In this document: piece by piece, positions 1 to 5,351 of the stretch
How positions within the stretch are numbered: the first letter of the stretch is position 1
Layout of the letters: every line of letters begins with the position of its first letter
Assembly (NCBI GenBank): GCA_013152625.1
Contig: JAADFY010000103.1
Span: 1 to 5,492 of the forward strand
Reading direction: 5' to 3'
From: Alphaproteobacteria bacterium
GTDB taxonomy: Bacteria; Pseudomonadota; Alphaproteobacteria; Rhizobiales; Devosiaceae
DNA: 5,492 bases
The notes under the pieces: model-generated
The model's database searches: none
The model's input: the letters and a program-made list of their open reading frames with translations, nothing else
What the model was told of the DNA's origin: nothing
Made by a program: the position numbers and the translations under genes

Positions 1-298
1 GGAGGCGGCGCCAAAGGTGTATGTTTCAGACCCTGAACTCATGGTCGCGCTGGAGGGGCAGGACATGGCTGAAATCGCCATTACCTCGGGCATTGAAGTC
101 GTAAAAGGCGAGGGGCCCGATTCTGCTTTCCGGCTCGATGACGTGGCCGGCGTGGCGGTGGTTTTTGCCCCCGCCAGCGGCAAACGCTGCGCCCGTTCAT
201 GGAAAATCCTGGCTGAAGTGGGCACCGACCCGGACTATCCCGACCTTTCATTGCGCGATGCGGCGGCCATGCGCGAACTGGGGGAACTTCGCCGGTGA
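1..298 (+). CDS. ileS: Isoleucyl-tRNA synthetase, C-terminal end (partial, 5' truncated by window)
   Basis: The frame is open from the window edge (first full codon at position 2) to TGA at 296-298, giving about 98 C-terminal residues. IleS charges tRNA-Ile with isoleucine in the cytoplasm. The segment GKRCARSWKILAEVG followed by DPDYPDLSLRDAAAMRE matches the usual end of alphaproteobacterial IleS. This is the tRNA-contacting C-terminal domain, which in many bacteria carries a four-cysteine zinc site. Only one cysteine is visible here (CARSWK instead of CxxCW), and the second CxxC pair is absent before the stop. I believe this degenerate form is common in alphaproteobacteria. The stop overlaps the lspA start (GTGA), so the two genes are co-transcribed and probably translationally coupled. 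The ileS-lspA order is conserved across many proteobacteria, which supports both calls. Confidence 0.9.
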   Translation, partial: EAAPKVYVSDPELMVALEGQDMAEIAITSGIEVVKGEGPDSAFRLDDVAGVAVVFAPASGKRCARSWKILAEVGTDPDYPDLSLRDAAAMRELGELRR

Positions 299-798
299 CC
301 ATGCCCCCGGCAGGGGCCGTGCCGCCCCGGCCCGTTCGCCGCTGGCCGTCCCTGCTCGGTTTTGCCTTTGTGTTCGGGGTCGACCGGGCCCACAAATATT
401 TTCAGGTGGATGTGGGGGCCTGGCTGCCCGGGGATCGTATCGAGATAACCGGGTTTTTCGATTATGTGATGGTGTGGAACACCGGGGTTTCCTATGGGCT
501 ACTCTCCGGGTTATCGCCTTTGTTCCTTGCCGCCCTGATCGGGGCGGTCATGCTCATTCTGGTCGGCTGGTGGTGGCGCACGACCTCGGCGGTCAACCGC
601 TGGGGGCTGGCTCTGGCACTCGGGGGCGGGTTGGGAAATTTATTCGACAGGTTTGCCTATGGTGCGGTGGCCGATTTTTTCTCTCTCCACATTGGCGGTT
701 TCTATTGGTATGTGTTCAACATTGCCGATATTGGAATCGCTGCTGGCCTCGGACTGATGATATTTGATATGGTGTTTCCACGGCGTGGCACAAAATGA
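295..798 (+). CDS. lspA: Lipoprotein signal peptidase (signal peptidase II)
   Basis: This 167-aa inner-membrane aspartic protease removes the signal peptide from diacylglyceryl-modified prolipoproteins, the second step of lipoprotein maturation after Lgt. Family motifs appear in order: D30-R-A-H-K34 at the end of membrane segment 1 (consensus DQxxK, here with Arg for Gln), WNTGVSYG at 61-68, GGGLGNLFDR at 110-119, VADFF with catalytic Asp127, and FNIAD with catalytic Asp145. The hydrophobic profile fits the four-helix topology (roughly 17-30, 67-92, 101-117 and 137-160). The length is typical. The GTG at 295 overlaps the ileS stop by 4 nt; ATG 301 is an alternative start that removes only two residues. 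The next gene encodes a probable substrate lipoprotein. Confidence 0.95.
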   Translation: MTMPPAGAVPPRPVRRWPSLLGFAFVFGVDRAHKYFQVDVGAWLPGDRIEITGFFDYVMVWNTGVSYGLLSGLSPLFLAALIGAVMLILVGWWWRTTSAVNRWGLALALGGGLGNLFDRFAYGAVADFFSLHIGGFYWYVFNIADIGIAAGLGLMIFDMVFPRRGTK

Positions 799-840
799 CC
801 GCAATCTGGTCCAATTCGAAAGCTATTGGCCAAGTGTGGC

Positions 841-872
841 TTAGGGAAACTGGGGCTTGGGGAAACCGGGGC
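841..872 (+). repeat. Two-copy imperfect 16-bp tandem repeat in the lspA-lipoprotein gap
   Basis: Positions 841-856 (ttagggaaactggggc) and 857-872 (ttggggaaaccggggc) are head-to-tail copies that differ at 2 of 16 positions. They lie in the 134-bp gap between the lspA stop and the lipoprotein start. The rest of the gap shows no convincing -35/-10 pair. The repeat could be a small slippage duplication or paired sites for a regulator; two copies alone do not decide. Confidence 0.6.
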
Positions 873-923
873 CTTGATACAAACAGCAATGGCGCAACAC
901 GGCGCGACAAACGGTATGGGGTT

Positions 924-930
924 GAAGGGG
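924..930 (+). promoter_or_regulatory. Ribosome-binding site deciding the lipoprotein gene start
   Basis: GAAGGGG lies 2 nt before ATG 933 and 8 nt before an in-frame GTG at 939. Judged by spacing alone the GTG is the better start, and by codon preference the ATG. Both give a normal lipoprotein signal peptide. The site argues against the ATG at 795, which overlaps lspA and would place the lipobox about 78 residues in, and against ATG 981, whose signal peptide would lack a basic n-region. Confidence 0.55.
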
Positions 931-932
931 TG

Positions 933-1559
933 ATGCAGGTGCGAATCGGACGTTTTGGAACTCAGGGGCTGAAAATTCGAATGGCACCGGTTTTTGCCAT
1001 TGCCGCATTGGTGGCCCTTTCCGGCTGCACGACGCTGGAAGGTACAAATGCGTTTGTCGACGGCAATACCTTTGAGCGTGATGTGGTCAACGAGACTCTG
1101 ATCGGTATCGGACTGATGCCCCGGGAGGAAAAAGAAAGAATTTCCACACCCCGCGGACCTCTGGTTCTGCCCGCCGAAGGGGCCGCTTTGCCGGCGCCGC
1201 GCACCTCGGTTGCCAGCGCGTTGCCAGTGGATTCCGACAAGGTATCCCTGGATACGACCGGCTTGAGCAACGCCGATATCCGGCGCATTCGCTCCGGGCT
1301 GGTTGTGGAACGGGTAAATATGGAAGGGCGCGGTCTGACCCCCACTGAAGCGGGGGTTCTGGCGGCGCGTTATCGGGCATTGCGCGAAGCACGTGCGGCC
1401 CAGTCGGGGGGCGGGGGTGGCCTGTTTTCACCGCCTGAACGCCTGTTCACCAAAGTGGGCAACCAGGAGTTCATCTGTTTAACCCCGTCCGGTGATCTCG
1501 TTTCCCTTGAAGACCCAGCCTGCCCGGCCGACATCAAGGCGGCACTGGTCAACAATTAA
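933..1559 (+). CDS. Putative outer-membrane lipoprotein of unknown function
   Basis: This is a 208-aa product from ATG 933, or 206 aa from GTG 939. The N-terminus is a classic lipoprotein signal: a basic n-region (several Arg/Lys within 17 residues), a hydrophobic core APVFAIAALVAL, and the lipobox LSGC with Cys32 (counting from ATG 933). The residue after Cys is Thr, so the Lol rule predicts the outer membrane. The mature part (about 177 aa) is hydrophilic. It contains a segment rich in Pro and Ala around RGPLVLPAEGAALPAPR, a probably helical charged stretch (DIRRIRSGL to RYRALREARAA), a Gly run, and two C-terminal cysteines (about 182 and 197) that could form a periplasmic disulfide. I do not recognise a named family. 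The PLVLPAE stretch only faintly recalls alphaproteobacterial DUF3035/BamF-type lipoproteins. LspA, encoded just upstream, would process it. The gene may be transcribed with ileS-lspA or from an undetected promoter in the 134-bp gap. Confidence 0.8.
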   Translation: MQVRIGRFGTQGLKIRMAPVFAIAALVALSGCTTLEGTNAFVDGNTFERDVVNETLIGIGLMPREEKERISTPRGPLVLPAEGAALPAPRTSVASALPVDSDKVSLDTTGLSNADIRRIRSGLVVERVNMEGRGLTPTEAGVLAARYRALREARAAQSGGGGGLFSPPERLFTKVGNQEFICLTPSGDLVSLEDPACPADIKAALVNN

Positions 1560-1567
1560 AGCACGCA

Positions 1568-1592
1568 CGGCGCTGGCGCCGGGCAGGTTTTT
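1568..1592 (+). terminator. Weak hairpin plus T5 in the lipoprotein-rluB gap (doubtful terminator)
   Basis: CGGCG and CGCCG (1568-1572 and 1577-1581) can pair around a 4-nt loop. TTTTT follows at 1588-1592, but six non-T bases separate the stem from the T run. A textbook intrinsic terminator has the T tract directly after the stem, so this would at best be a partial terminator between the lipoprotein gene and rluB. Confidence 0.2.
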
Positions 1593-1608
1593 CATCCCAA
1601 GGGCGCAC

Positions 1609-2604
1609 ATGCCACAGATTTCCAAAGCCCCGGTAACCGGGGACCGAATTGCCAAATTCATTGCCCGGGCGGGTTTATGTTCTCGCCGGATGGCGGAGAC
1701 CTGGATTATGGCCGGGCGGGTGGCGGTTAATGGCGAAAAAGTCATGACCCCCGCTTTTACGGTCACACCCGCTGATACGATCCAGATCGACGGCAAGCCA
1801 CTGGTTGCCAAAGCCGCAACCCGCATGTGGCTGTATCATAAGCCGGCGGGCAGGATGGTCACCGAGCAAGACCCCGAGGGGCGGCCCACCGTGTTTGAGG
1901 CTTTTGCCAAACATGGACTGCCCCGGGTTCTGACCGTGGGACGGCTGGACTACAATACAGAAGGGTTGCTGCTCTTAACCAACGATGGCGGGCTGAAACG
2001 GGTGCTGGAATTGCCCACGACCGGATGGGCCCGGCGCTATCGGGTGCGCGCATTCGGCAAAATCGAACAGGGGCGGCTCGACCAGTTGCGCCACGGGATT
2101 ACCGTGGACAAGGTCCATTACGGCGCCATTCAGGCAACGCTGGAGCGCGTACAGGGCGACAATGTGTGGATGTTGATCACCCTTCGCGAAGGCAAAAACC
2201 GTGAGGTTAAAAATGTCCTCGGTACCCTGGGTCTTCAGGTGAACCGGCTCATTCGCGTTTCTTTTGGCCCGTTTCAGCTCGGCGAATTGAAGCCCGGTGA
2301 GATCGAACAGGTGCGCACCAAGGTTCTAAAGGACCAGCTCGGGCAGCGGCTGGCCGAAAAGGCGGAGGTGGATTTTGACGCCGGGCCACGGCGGGAGCGG
2401 CTGAATTCAGCGCTTAATGACGAAGTTCCGCCACCGGGCGGTCGCCAACAGAAAATCCATTTTACCGATGGCCGTCCCGCCGAGAAATATGTGCCGCCAC
2501 CGGTCAAGCGAAAGCGTGATGGGCAGGATGGCAAACCAGGGCGGCCAAAACCCACCGGCCCCGCCGATCGGGGGGACCGGCGGCCCCGGACCCGGCGACC
2601 ATAA
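1609..2604 (+). CDS. rluB: 23S rRNA pseudouridine synthase, RsuA/RluB/E/F family
   Basis: The 331-aa product isomerises a uridine to pseudouridine in rRNA; for RluB this is U2605 (E. coli numbering) in the peptidyl-transferase region of 23S rRNA. An S4 RNA-binding domain occupies about 11-60 (RIAKFIARAGLCSRR, then GRVAVNGEKV). The catalytic core has YHKPAG at 76-81, the signature GRLDYNTEGLLLLTNDG at 111-127 with catalytic Asp114, and EGKNREVKNVL at 194-204 followed by RLIRVSFGPFQLGELKPGE. After about residue 245 comes a basic, Pro/Gly/Arg-rich tail with no predicted fold, common in RluB-type enzymes and probably a flexible rRNA contact. ATG 1609 has AAGGG 5 nt upstream; the in-frame GTG at 1492 would overlap the lipoprotein gene and add residues outside the family. 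The family is certain; RluB rather than RluE/RluF/RsuA rests on the long basic tail and the rsmD neighbour. Confidence 0.9.
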   Translation: MPQISKAPVTGDRIAKFIARAGLCSRRMAETWIMAGRVAVNGEKVMTPAFTVTPADTIQIDGKPLVAKAATRMWLYHKPAGRMVTEQDPEGRPTVFEAFAKHGLPRVLTVGRLDYNTEGLLLLTNDGGLKRVLELPTTGWARRYRVRAFGKIEQGRLDQLRHGITVDKVHYGAIQATLERVQGDNVWMLITLREGKNREVKNVLGTLGLQVNRLIRVSFGPFQLGELKPGEIEQVRTKVLKDQLGQRLAEKAEVDFDAGPRRERLNSALNDEVPPPGGRQQKIHFTDGRPAEKYVPPPVKRKRDGQDGKPGRPKPTGPADRGDRRPRTRRP

Positions 2605-2609
2605 GCTTT

Positions 2610-2641
2610 AGGTCACGGACCTATAAACGGAGGGGATATGG
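2610..2641 (+). repeat. Left terminal inverted repeat of the rluB-rsmD element
   Basis: These 32 nt match the reverse complement of 2816-2847 at 29 positions; mismatches are at arm positions 6, 22 and 25. The arm opens with the near-palindrome AGGTCACGGACCT, continues with ATAAACGG and ends in GATATGG, after which similarity stops. It begins 6 nt after the rluB stop codon. Confidence 0.9.
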
Positions 2642-2846
2642 TTTGAGCCAGTTTGTTCACATGACAGGCGCAAGAACAAAGCAAGGCTCTTGGGTGATCG
2701 GGTTGCCGAACAAAAATACCGCTCAGTTGGCTGCAATCTGCTATGTCGAAAGGCTCAACCGGGATGTAGACCCGCTTTTCGCCCTTCTTCGTGCATATTT
2801 TTGCCAATTGAAGCGCCATATCGCCCCCGTTTATAGGTCCGGGACC
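2611..2846. mobile_element. Putative MITE (236 bp) with long terminal inverted repeats and TA target-site duplication
   Basis: The element starts GGTC and ends GACC, with TA directly outside on both sides (2609-2610 and 2847-2848). The arms (2611-2641 and 2816-2846) match at 28 of 31 positions. The roughly 175-bp interior encodes no recognisable transposase, and its base composition looks more AT-rich than the flanking genes. Small size, long inverted termini and a TA duplication fit a non-autonomous element mobilised in trans by a transposase that targets TA, as IS630/Tc1-mariner types do and some IS5 groups do; the family cannot be fixed here. Removing the element with one TA joins rluB and rsmD across 8 nt, a normal spacing for this operon. 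Because TA is only two bases, the duplication is weak evidence on its own; the inverted repeat is the strong evidence. Alternatively it could be a resident structured RNA. Confidence 0.75.
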
Positions 2847-2847
2847 T
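2816..2847 (-). repeat. Right terminal inverted repeat of the rluB-rsmD element
   Basis: This is the partner of the left arm at 2610-2641, in opposite orientation with 29 of 32 positions complementary. It contains AGGTCCGGGACCT (2835-2847), which can itself form a 5-bp, 3-nt-loop hairpin directly in front of rsmD. The arm ends 3 nt before the rsmD ATG, so it supplies the whole immediate leader of that gene, including its only weak Shine-Dalgarno candidate, GGGA at 2841-2844. Confidence 0.9.
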
Positions 2848-2850
2848 AGC

Positions 2851-3420
2851 ATGCGGATCATTGCCGGCCGGTTTCGCGGCCGTCCCATTGCGTCCCCTCA
2901 AGGCAATAACATTCGTCCGACAGCAGACCGGTTGCGCGAGACGATATTCAATATCCTGACCTCGCGGCTGGCGGACGGGTTTGCCGGCCTTGAGGTGCTC
3001 GATTTGTTTGCGGGCACCGGGGCCATGGGCATCGAGGCTTTATCCCGGGGTGCGGCCCGGTGCCTGTTTGTAGATCACTCAATCGAGGCACGGGCGCTGT
3101 TGCGCCAGAATATGGAAAATTTCGGGCTTGGCGGCCAATCCCGGCTGCTGCGCCGAAACGCCACCGATCTGGGGCCGGTGGGGAAATTTGGCCGTGCCGG
3201 GCTTGTGTTTGTCGACCCGCCCTATGGTGAGGGCCTTGGCGAGCAGGCCCTTGGTTCGGCGCTGGCGGGGGGGTGGATCGCACCAGGGGCGACCATCGTA
3301 TTCGAAGAGGCTAAAGGCGCCAGCCCGGCATTGCCGCCACATGCCCGTCTCGACCGACGCGACCATGGTGCAACCTCGGTTTGGATTTTTCAGGTTGAAA
3401 ACCCGGGCGCGCAGGAATGA
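2851..3420 (+). CDS. rsmD: 16S rRNA (guanine(966)-N2)-methyltransferase RsmD
   Basis: The 189-aa product methylates N2 of G966 (E. coli numbering) in 16S rRNA of the small subunit, using S-adenosylmethionine. The N-terminus MRIIAGRFRGR and RPTADRLRETIFNIL (22-36) are typical RsmD segments. The SAM-binding motif I is LDLFAGTGAMGIEALSRGA at 50-68, with acidic Asp75 in FVD ending the next strand, and the catalytic motif IV is DPPYG at 122-126. The length is normal and the gene looks intact. Its ATG has only a poor Shine-Dalgarno candidate (GGGA, 6 nt upstream), and that candidate lies inside the right arm of the inserted element. Without the element the gene would sit 8 nt behind rluB, where coupling to rluB translation would explain why it needs no strong site. 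The MOSC gene follows after 13 nt. Confidence 0.95.
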   Translation: MRIIAGRFRGRPIASPQGNNIRPTADRLRETIFNILTSRLADGFAGLEVLDLFAGTGAMGIEALSRGAARCLFVDHSIEARALLRQNMENFGLGGQSRLLRRNATDLGPVGKFGRAGLVFVDPPYGEGLGEQALGSALAGGWIAPGATIVFEEAKGASPALPPHARLDRRDHGATSVWIFQVENPGAQE

Positions 3421-3433
3421 CCGAGGCAATGAC

Positions 3434-4039
3434 ATGTCCGACGAGATAGAAAAACAAAAAACCACGGCCTTCGTTGGCGGCTTGTTTGTCGCCCGGGGAT
3501 CGGGGTTTGTGACCAAAAGCGTTGCGCACATAAACCTGGGCTTTGCGGGCATTGCCGGAGATTATCACAGCGGCCTGACCCGGAAATCAGGGGGGCGCGA
3601 ACCCTGGTACCCCCGGGGCACGGTCATTCGCAACGAGCGGCAGTTGTCCATTCTTTCACGCGCCGAACTTGGAGAGATCGCCAAGGTCATGGGGATCGAG
3701 CGGTTGGCGGCGGAATGGATCGGGGGCAATATTGTACTCGATGGAATTGCGAACCTGACCCAACTGCCGCCGCGTACCCAGCTGTTTTTCGCCTCCGGGG
3801 CGGTGGTGCGCATCGATGGTGACAATGGGCCATGCCGGATCGCAGGACAGTCCACTGCCGAACATTGCGGCGGTCCTCAGGATATGGACACAGCTTTTGT
3901 TTTGGCGGCAAAGGGGCGGCGGGGGCTGTTGGGCTGGGTGGAGCGGGAGGGAAAAATTGCAGCGGGTGATGAAGTCACTGTGCGCATCTGGCGGCAAAAA
4001 CCCTACCGGATCAATGCCTTGGCGATCAAAGATGGTTAA
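3434..4039 (+). CDS. MOSC domain-containing protein
   Basis: The 201-aa product is a stand-alone MOSC (molybdenum cofactor sulfurase C-terminal) domain protein. MOSC domains are thought to bind sulfur or Moco-linked substrates through a conserved cysteine. Visible features are AGDYHSG at 41-47 (the GDxH motif), RNERQLSILS at 66-75, ELGEIAKVMGIERL at 78-91, WIGGNIVLDGIANLTQLPP at 95-113 (family pattern lGaNivv.Gi..lt.LP), and the NGPCRIAG segment with the conserved Cys134. ATG 3434 has GAGG at 3423-3426, 7 nt upstream. The open frame extends further 5', but that part overlaps rsmD in another frame and lacks MOSC similarity. The 13-nt gap to rsmD suggests one operon. The physiological substrate cannot be told from sequence. 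Confidence 0.9.
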   Translation: MSDEIEKQKTTAFVGGLFVARGSGFVTKSVAHINLGFAGIAGDYHSGLTRKSGGREPWYPRGTVIRNERQLSILSRAELGEIAKVMGIERLAAEWIGGNIVLDGIANLTQLPPRTQLFFASGAVVRIDGDNGPCRIAGQSTAEHCGGPQDMDTAFVLAAKGRRGLLGWVEREGKIAAGDEVTVRIWRQKPYRINALAIKDG

Positions 4040-4051
4040 CGCATAGTTAAC
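4036..4051 (+). promoter_or_regulatory. CtrA full binding site (TTAA-N7-TTAAC)
   Basis: TTAA at 4036-4039, seven bases (cgcatag) and TTAAC at 4047-4051 reproduce the alphaproteobacterial CtrA consensus exactly, on the strand that reads toward the DUF2336 gene 105 nt downstream. CtrA is the response regulator that controls cell-cycle, motility and polarity genes in Caulobacter and many Hyphomicrobiales. The first half-site contains the TAA stop of the MOSC gene. A -10-like hexamer TTTAAT lies at 4066-4071, 14 nt after the second half-site, which would put CtrA over the -35 region, the usual activating position; the spacing is a little short. No other consensus -35 is visible. The match is exact but short, so chance occurrence is possible. 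Its location in the only clear promoter-sized gap ahead of a new gene favours function. Confidence 0.6.
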
Positions 4052-4155
4052 TTCTCCGAGCCGGTTTTAATCAAATTGTACCGTGCGGTTTCAGCGCAGT
4101 TGCATATGTTGCGTGCAGGATGTGGGTCAATGGCAATCATGCCGGGAGATGACAC

Positions 4156-5304
4156 ATGCTGGATGAAAAAGGGCCGGGCCGGGCGTTCGAGAACTTTCGG
4201 GCGCTAAACGGCACCCCGAATATCGGTGAGTGCGACAATCTGATACGCAATATGGCGCATCTGTTCAGCCATGTTGCCAGCCGGTGCGACGATGAACAGG
4301 TCGCCCAGTATGACGAAGTGCTGTGCCAGCTAGCCGATCTGGTGGAAACCGAAGCCCGGGTGCAGGTGGCGCAATTGTTTGCGCCGCTGGAACGGGCGCC
4401 GGGCACCGTTGTCTTAAAGCTGGCCAATGATGATATTGAAGTGGCGCAGCCGCTTCTGGAATTTTCCAATGTCCTGTCGGACGATGATCTGATCGACATT
4501 GTGGGCTCGAAATCCGAAAAACACCGTGTGGCCATCGCCGGCCGGCAAAAGGTAACCGACCGGGTGGGTGGCGCGATTGTCGAACACGGGCAATCGGAGT
4601 CCATCAGCAAGCTGGTGAATAACGAGAATGCCGAAATCGGTTCGGGAACCCTGCCGAAGCTCATGAGCCGGGCCAATGGAGACGCGGATCTGGCCAATGT
4701 GCTGCGGGCGCGCAAGGATATCGACTGGAAGGCGGTAAATATCGAAGTGGGCGAGGCCGGGCGGGCGCTGGTGCGCAAGGTGGTCAAAAGTGAGGCCAAA
4801 CCCGACGATCCGATCATGTCGCAGGCCCAGGCCGTGGCCTACAATCGCATTCGCAACCGGGCCGGGTTTGATGCCACGGAATGGAAAATCGCCTGGAACC
4901 AGGTCAAGGCGCTTAGCGACCGTAAACGGCTCGACGCCAAATCACTGGAGCGGTTCGCCCGGTTTGGCTACGGCCACCATGTGGCGGCCGGCCTGACGGT
5001 CTTGCTCAATGTAAAGCCGGAAATCGTGGTCAAATGGCTGGCAACCCAGGACTATGTGGCCATGACCGTGGCGGCGCGGGCCCTTGGATTAACGCCGCAG
5101 CTGTTTGAAGCAGTGGCGTCGGCTGTCCCCTGGCGAAACTCGATTACGCCGGACGATCTGGAAAATGTGCGCACCCGCTTTGAAACGCTTTCAGCCCAGG
5201 AGGCCAAAGCTATTTTCGAGTTATGGCGGGCGCATTCCTTCCGCCGGCGCGAAACCGCCCCGGAAACCGCAGTTGCCACCGAGCAGGTCGCCAGCGCGGT
5301 ATAG
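4156..5304 (+). CDS. DUF2336 domain-containing protein
   Basis: The 382-aa product is a soluble, predicted all-helical protein with no signal peptide or membrane segment. The central region matches the DUF2336 pattern: VVLKLANDDIEVAQPLLEFS (85-104), LSDDDLIDIVGSKS (107-120), HRVAIAGR (123-130), a valine-rich helix and LVNNENAEI (153-161). These look like short repeated helix pairs resembling HEAT-type repeats. The C-terminal half (about 220-360) is also helical, with tryptophans at 243, 247, 294, 326 and 357, and ends in a low-complexity Ala/Thr/Glu tail. The family is essentially alphaproteobacterial and has no established function; the repeats suggest protein binding. ATG 4156 has GGGAG 7 nt upstream. 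A CtrA-type box lies 105 nt upstream, so expression may follow the cell cycle. It appears to form its own transcription unit. The family call is by pattern recognition and fairly secure; no function is claimed. Confidence 0.82.
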   Translation: MLDEKGPGRAFENFRALNGTPNIGECDNLIRNMAHLFSHVASRCDDEQVAQYDEVLCQLADLVETEARVQVAQLFAPLERAPGTVVLKLANDDIEVAQPLLEFSNVLSDDDLIDIVGSKSEKHRVAIAGRQKVTDRVGGAIVEHGQSESISKLVNNENAEIGSGTLPKLMSRANGDADLANVLRARKDIDWKAVNIEVGEAGRALVRKVVKSEAKPDDPIMSQAQAVAYNRIRNRAGFDATEWKIAWNQVKALSDRKRLDAKSLERFARFGYGHHVAAGLTVLLNVKPEIVVKWLATQDYVAMTVAARALGLTPQLFEAVASAVPWRNSITPDDLENVRTRFETLSAQEAKAIFELWRAHSFRRRETAPETAVATEQVASAV

Positions 5305-5340
5305 AGGAGGGCTTTTTTGTCTCACGCGGTATTTTTTCGC
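5305..5340 (+). terminator. T-rich stretch after the DUF2336 gene (possible weak terminator)
   Basis: Two T6 runs (5313-5318 and 5332-5337) follow the stop codon closely, and the 8-mer CGCGGTAT precedes each one (5295-5302 and 5325-5332). I found no GC stem directly before either run, so neither is a standard intrinsic terminator. Transcription of the DUF2336 gene may nevertheless end in this stretch or in the strong hairpins just downstream. Confidence 0.2.
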
Positions 5341-5351
5341 TCACGGCTAAT

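Noticed and set aside
138..767. 209-codon open frame overlapping ileS and lspA
   Set aside because: It is in a different frame from two genes with clear family motifs, and its Trp/Arg/Pro-rich product looks like the antisense or shifted reading of GC-rich coding DNA.
874..902. TTGATA (874-879) as a -35 for the lipoprotein gene
   Set aside because: No AT-rich -10 hexamer occurs 16-18 nt downstream; the bases there are ACACGG.
795..932. 5' extension of the lipoprotein gene from ATG 795 overlapping the lspA stop
   Set aside because: It would put the lipobox about 78 residues from the N-terminus. GAAGGGG at 924-930 and the basic n-region support ATG 933 or GTG 939.
1492..1608. 5' extension of the pseudouridine synthase from GTG 1492
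   Set aside because: It overlaps the end of the lipoprotein gene, lacks family similarity before ATG 1609, and ATG 1609 has its own AAGGG site.
2605..2850. The rluB-rsmD inverted repeat as a simple intrinsic terminator
   Set aside because: The arms are separated by about 175 nt and no T tract follows the right arm; length, TA flanks and empty-site spacing fit an inserted element better.
3128..3433. 5' extension of the MOSC gene inside rsmD
   Set aside because: This part is rsmD read in another frame; MOSC similarity starts after ATG 3434, which has a good ribosome-binding site.
4137..4817. 226-codon minus-strand frame opposite the DUF2336 gene
   Set aside because: The Ser/Arg/Thr-rich product is typical of the antisense of a GC-rich gene, and the plus-strand frame has recognisable DUF2336 pattern and a ribosome-binding site.
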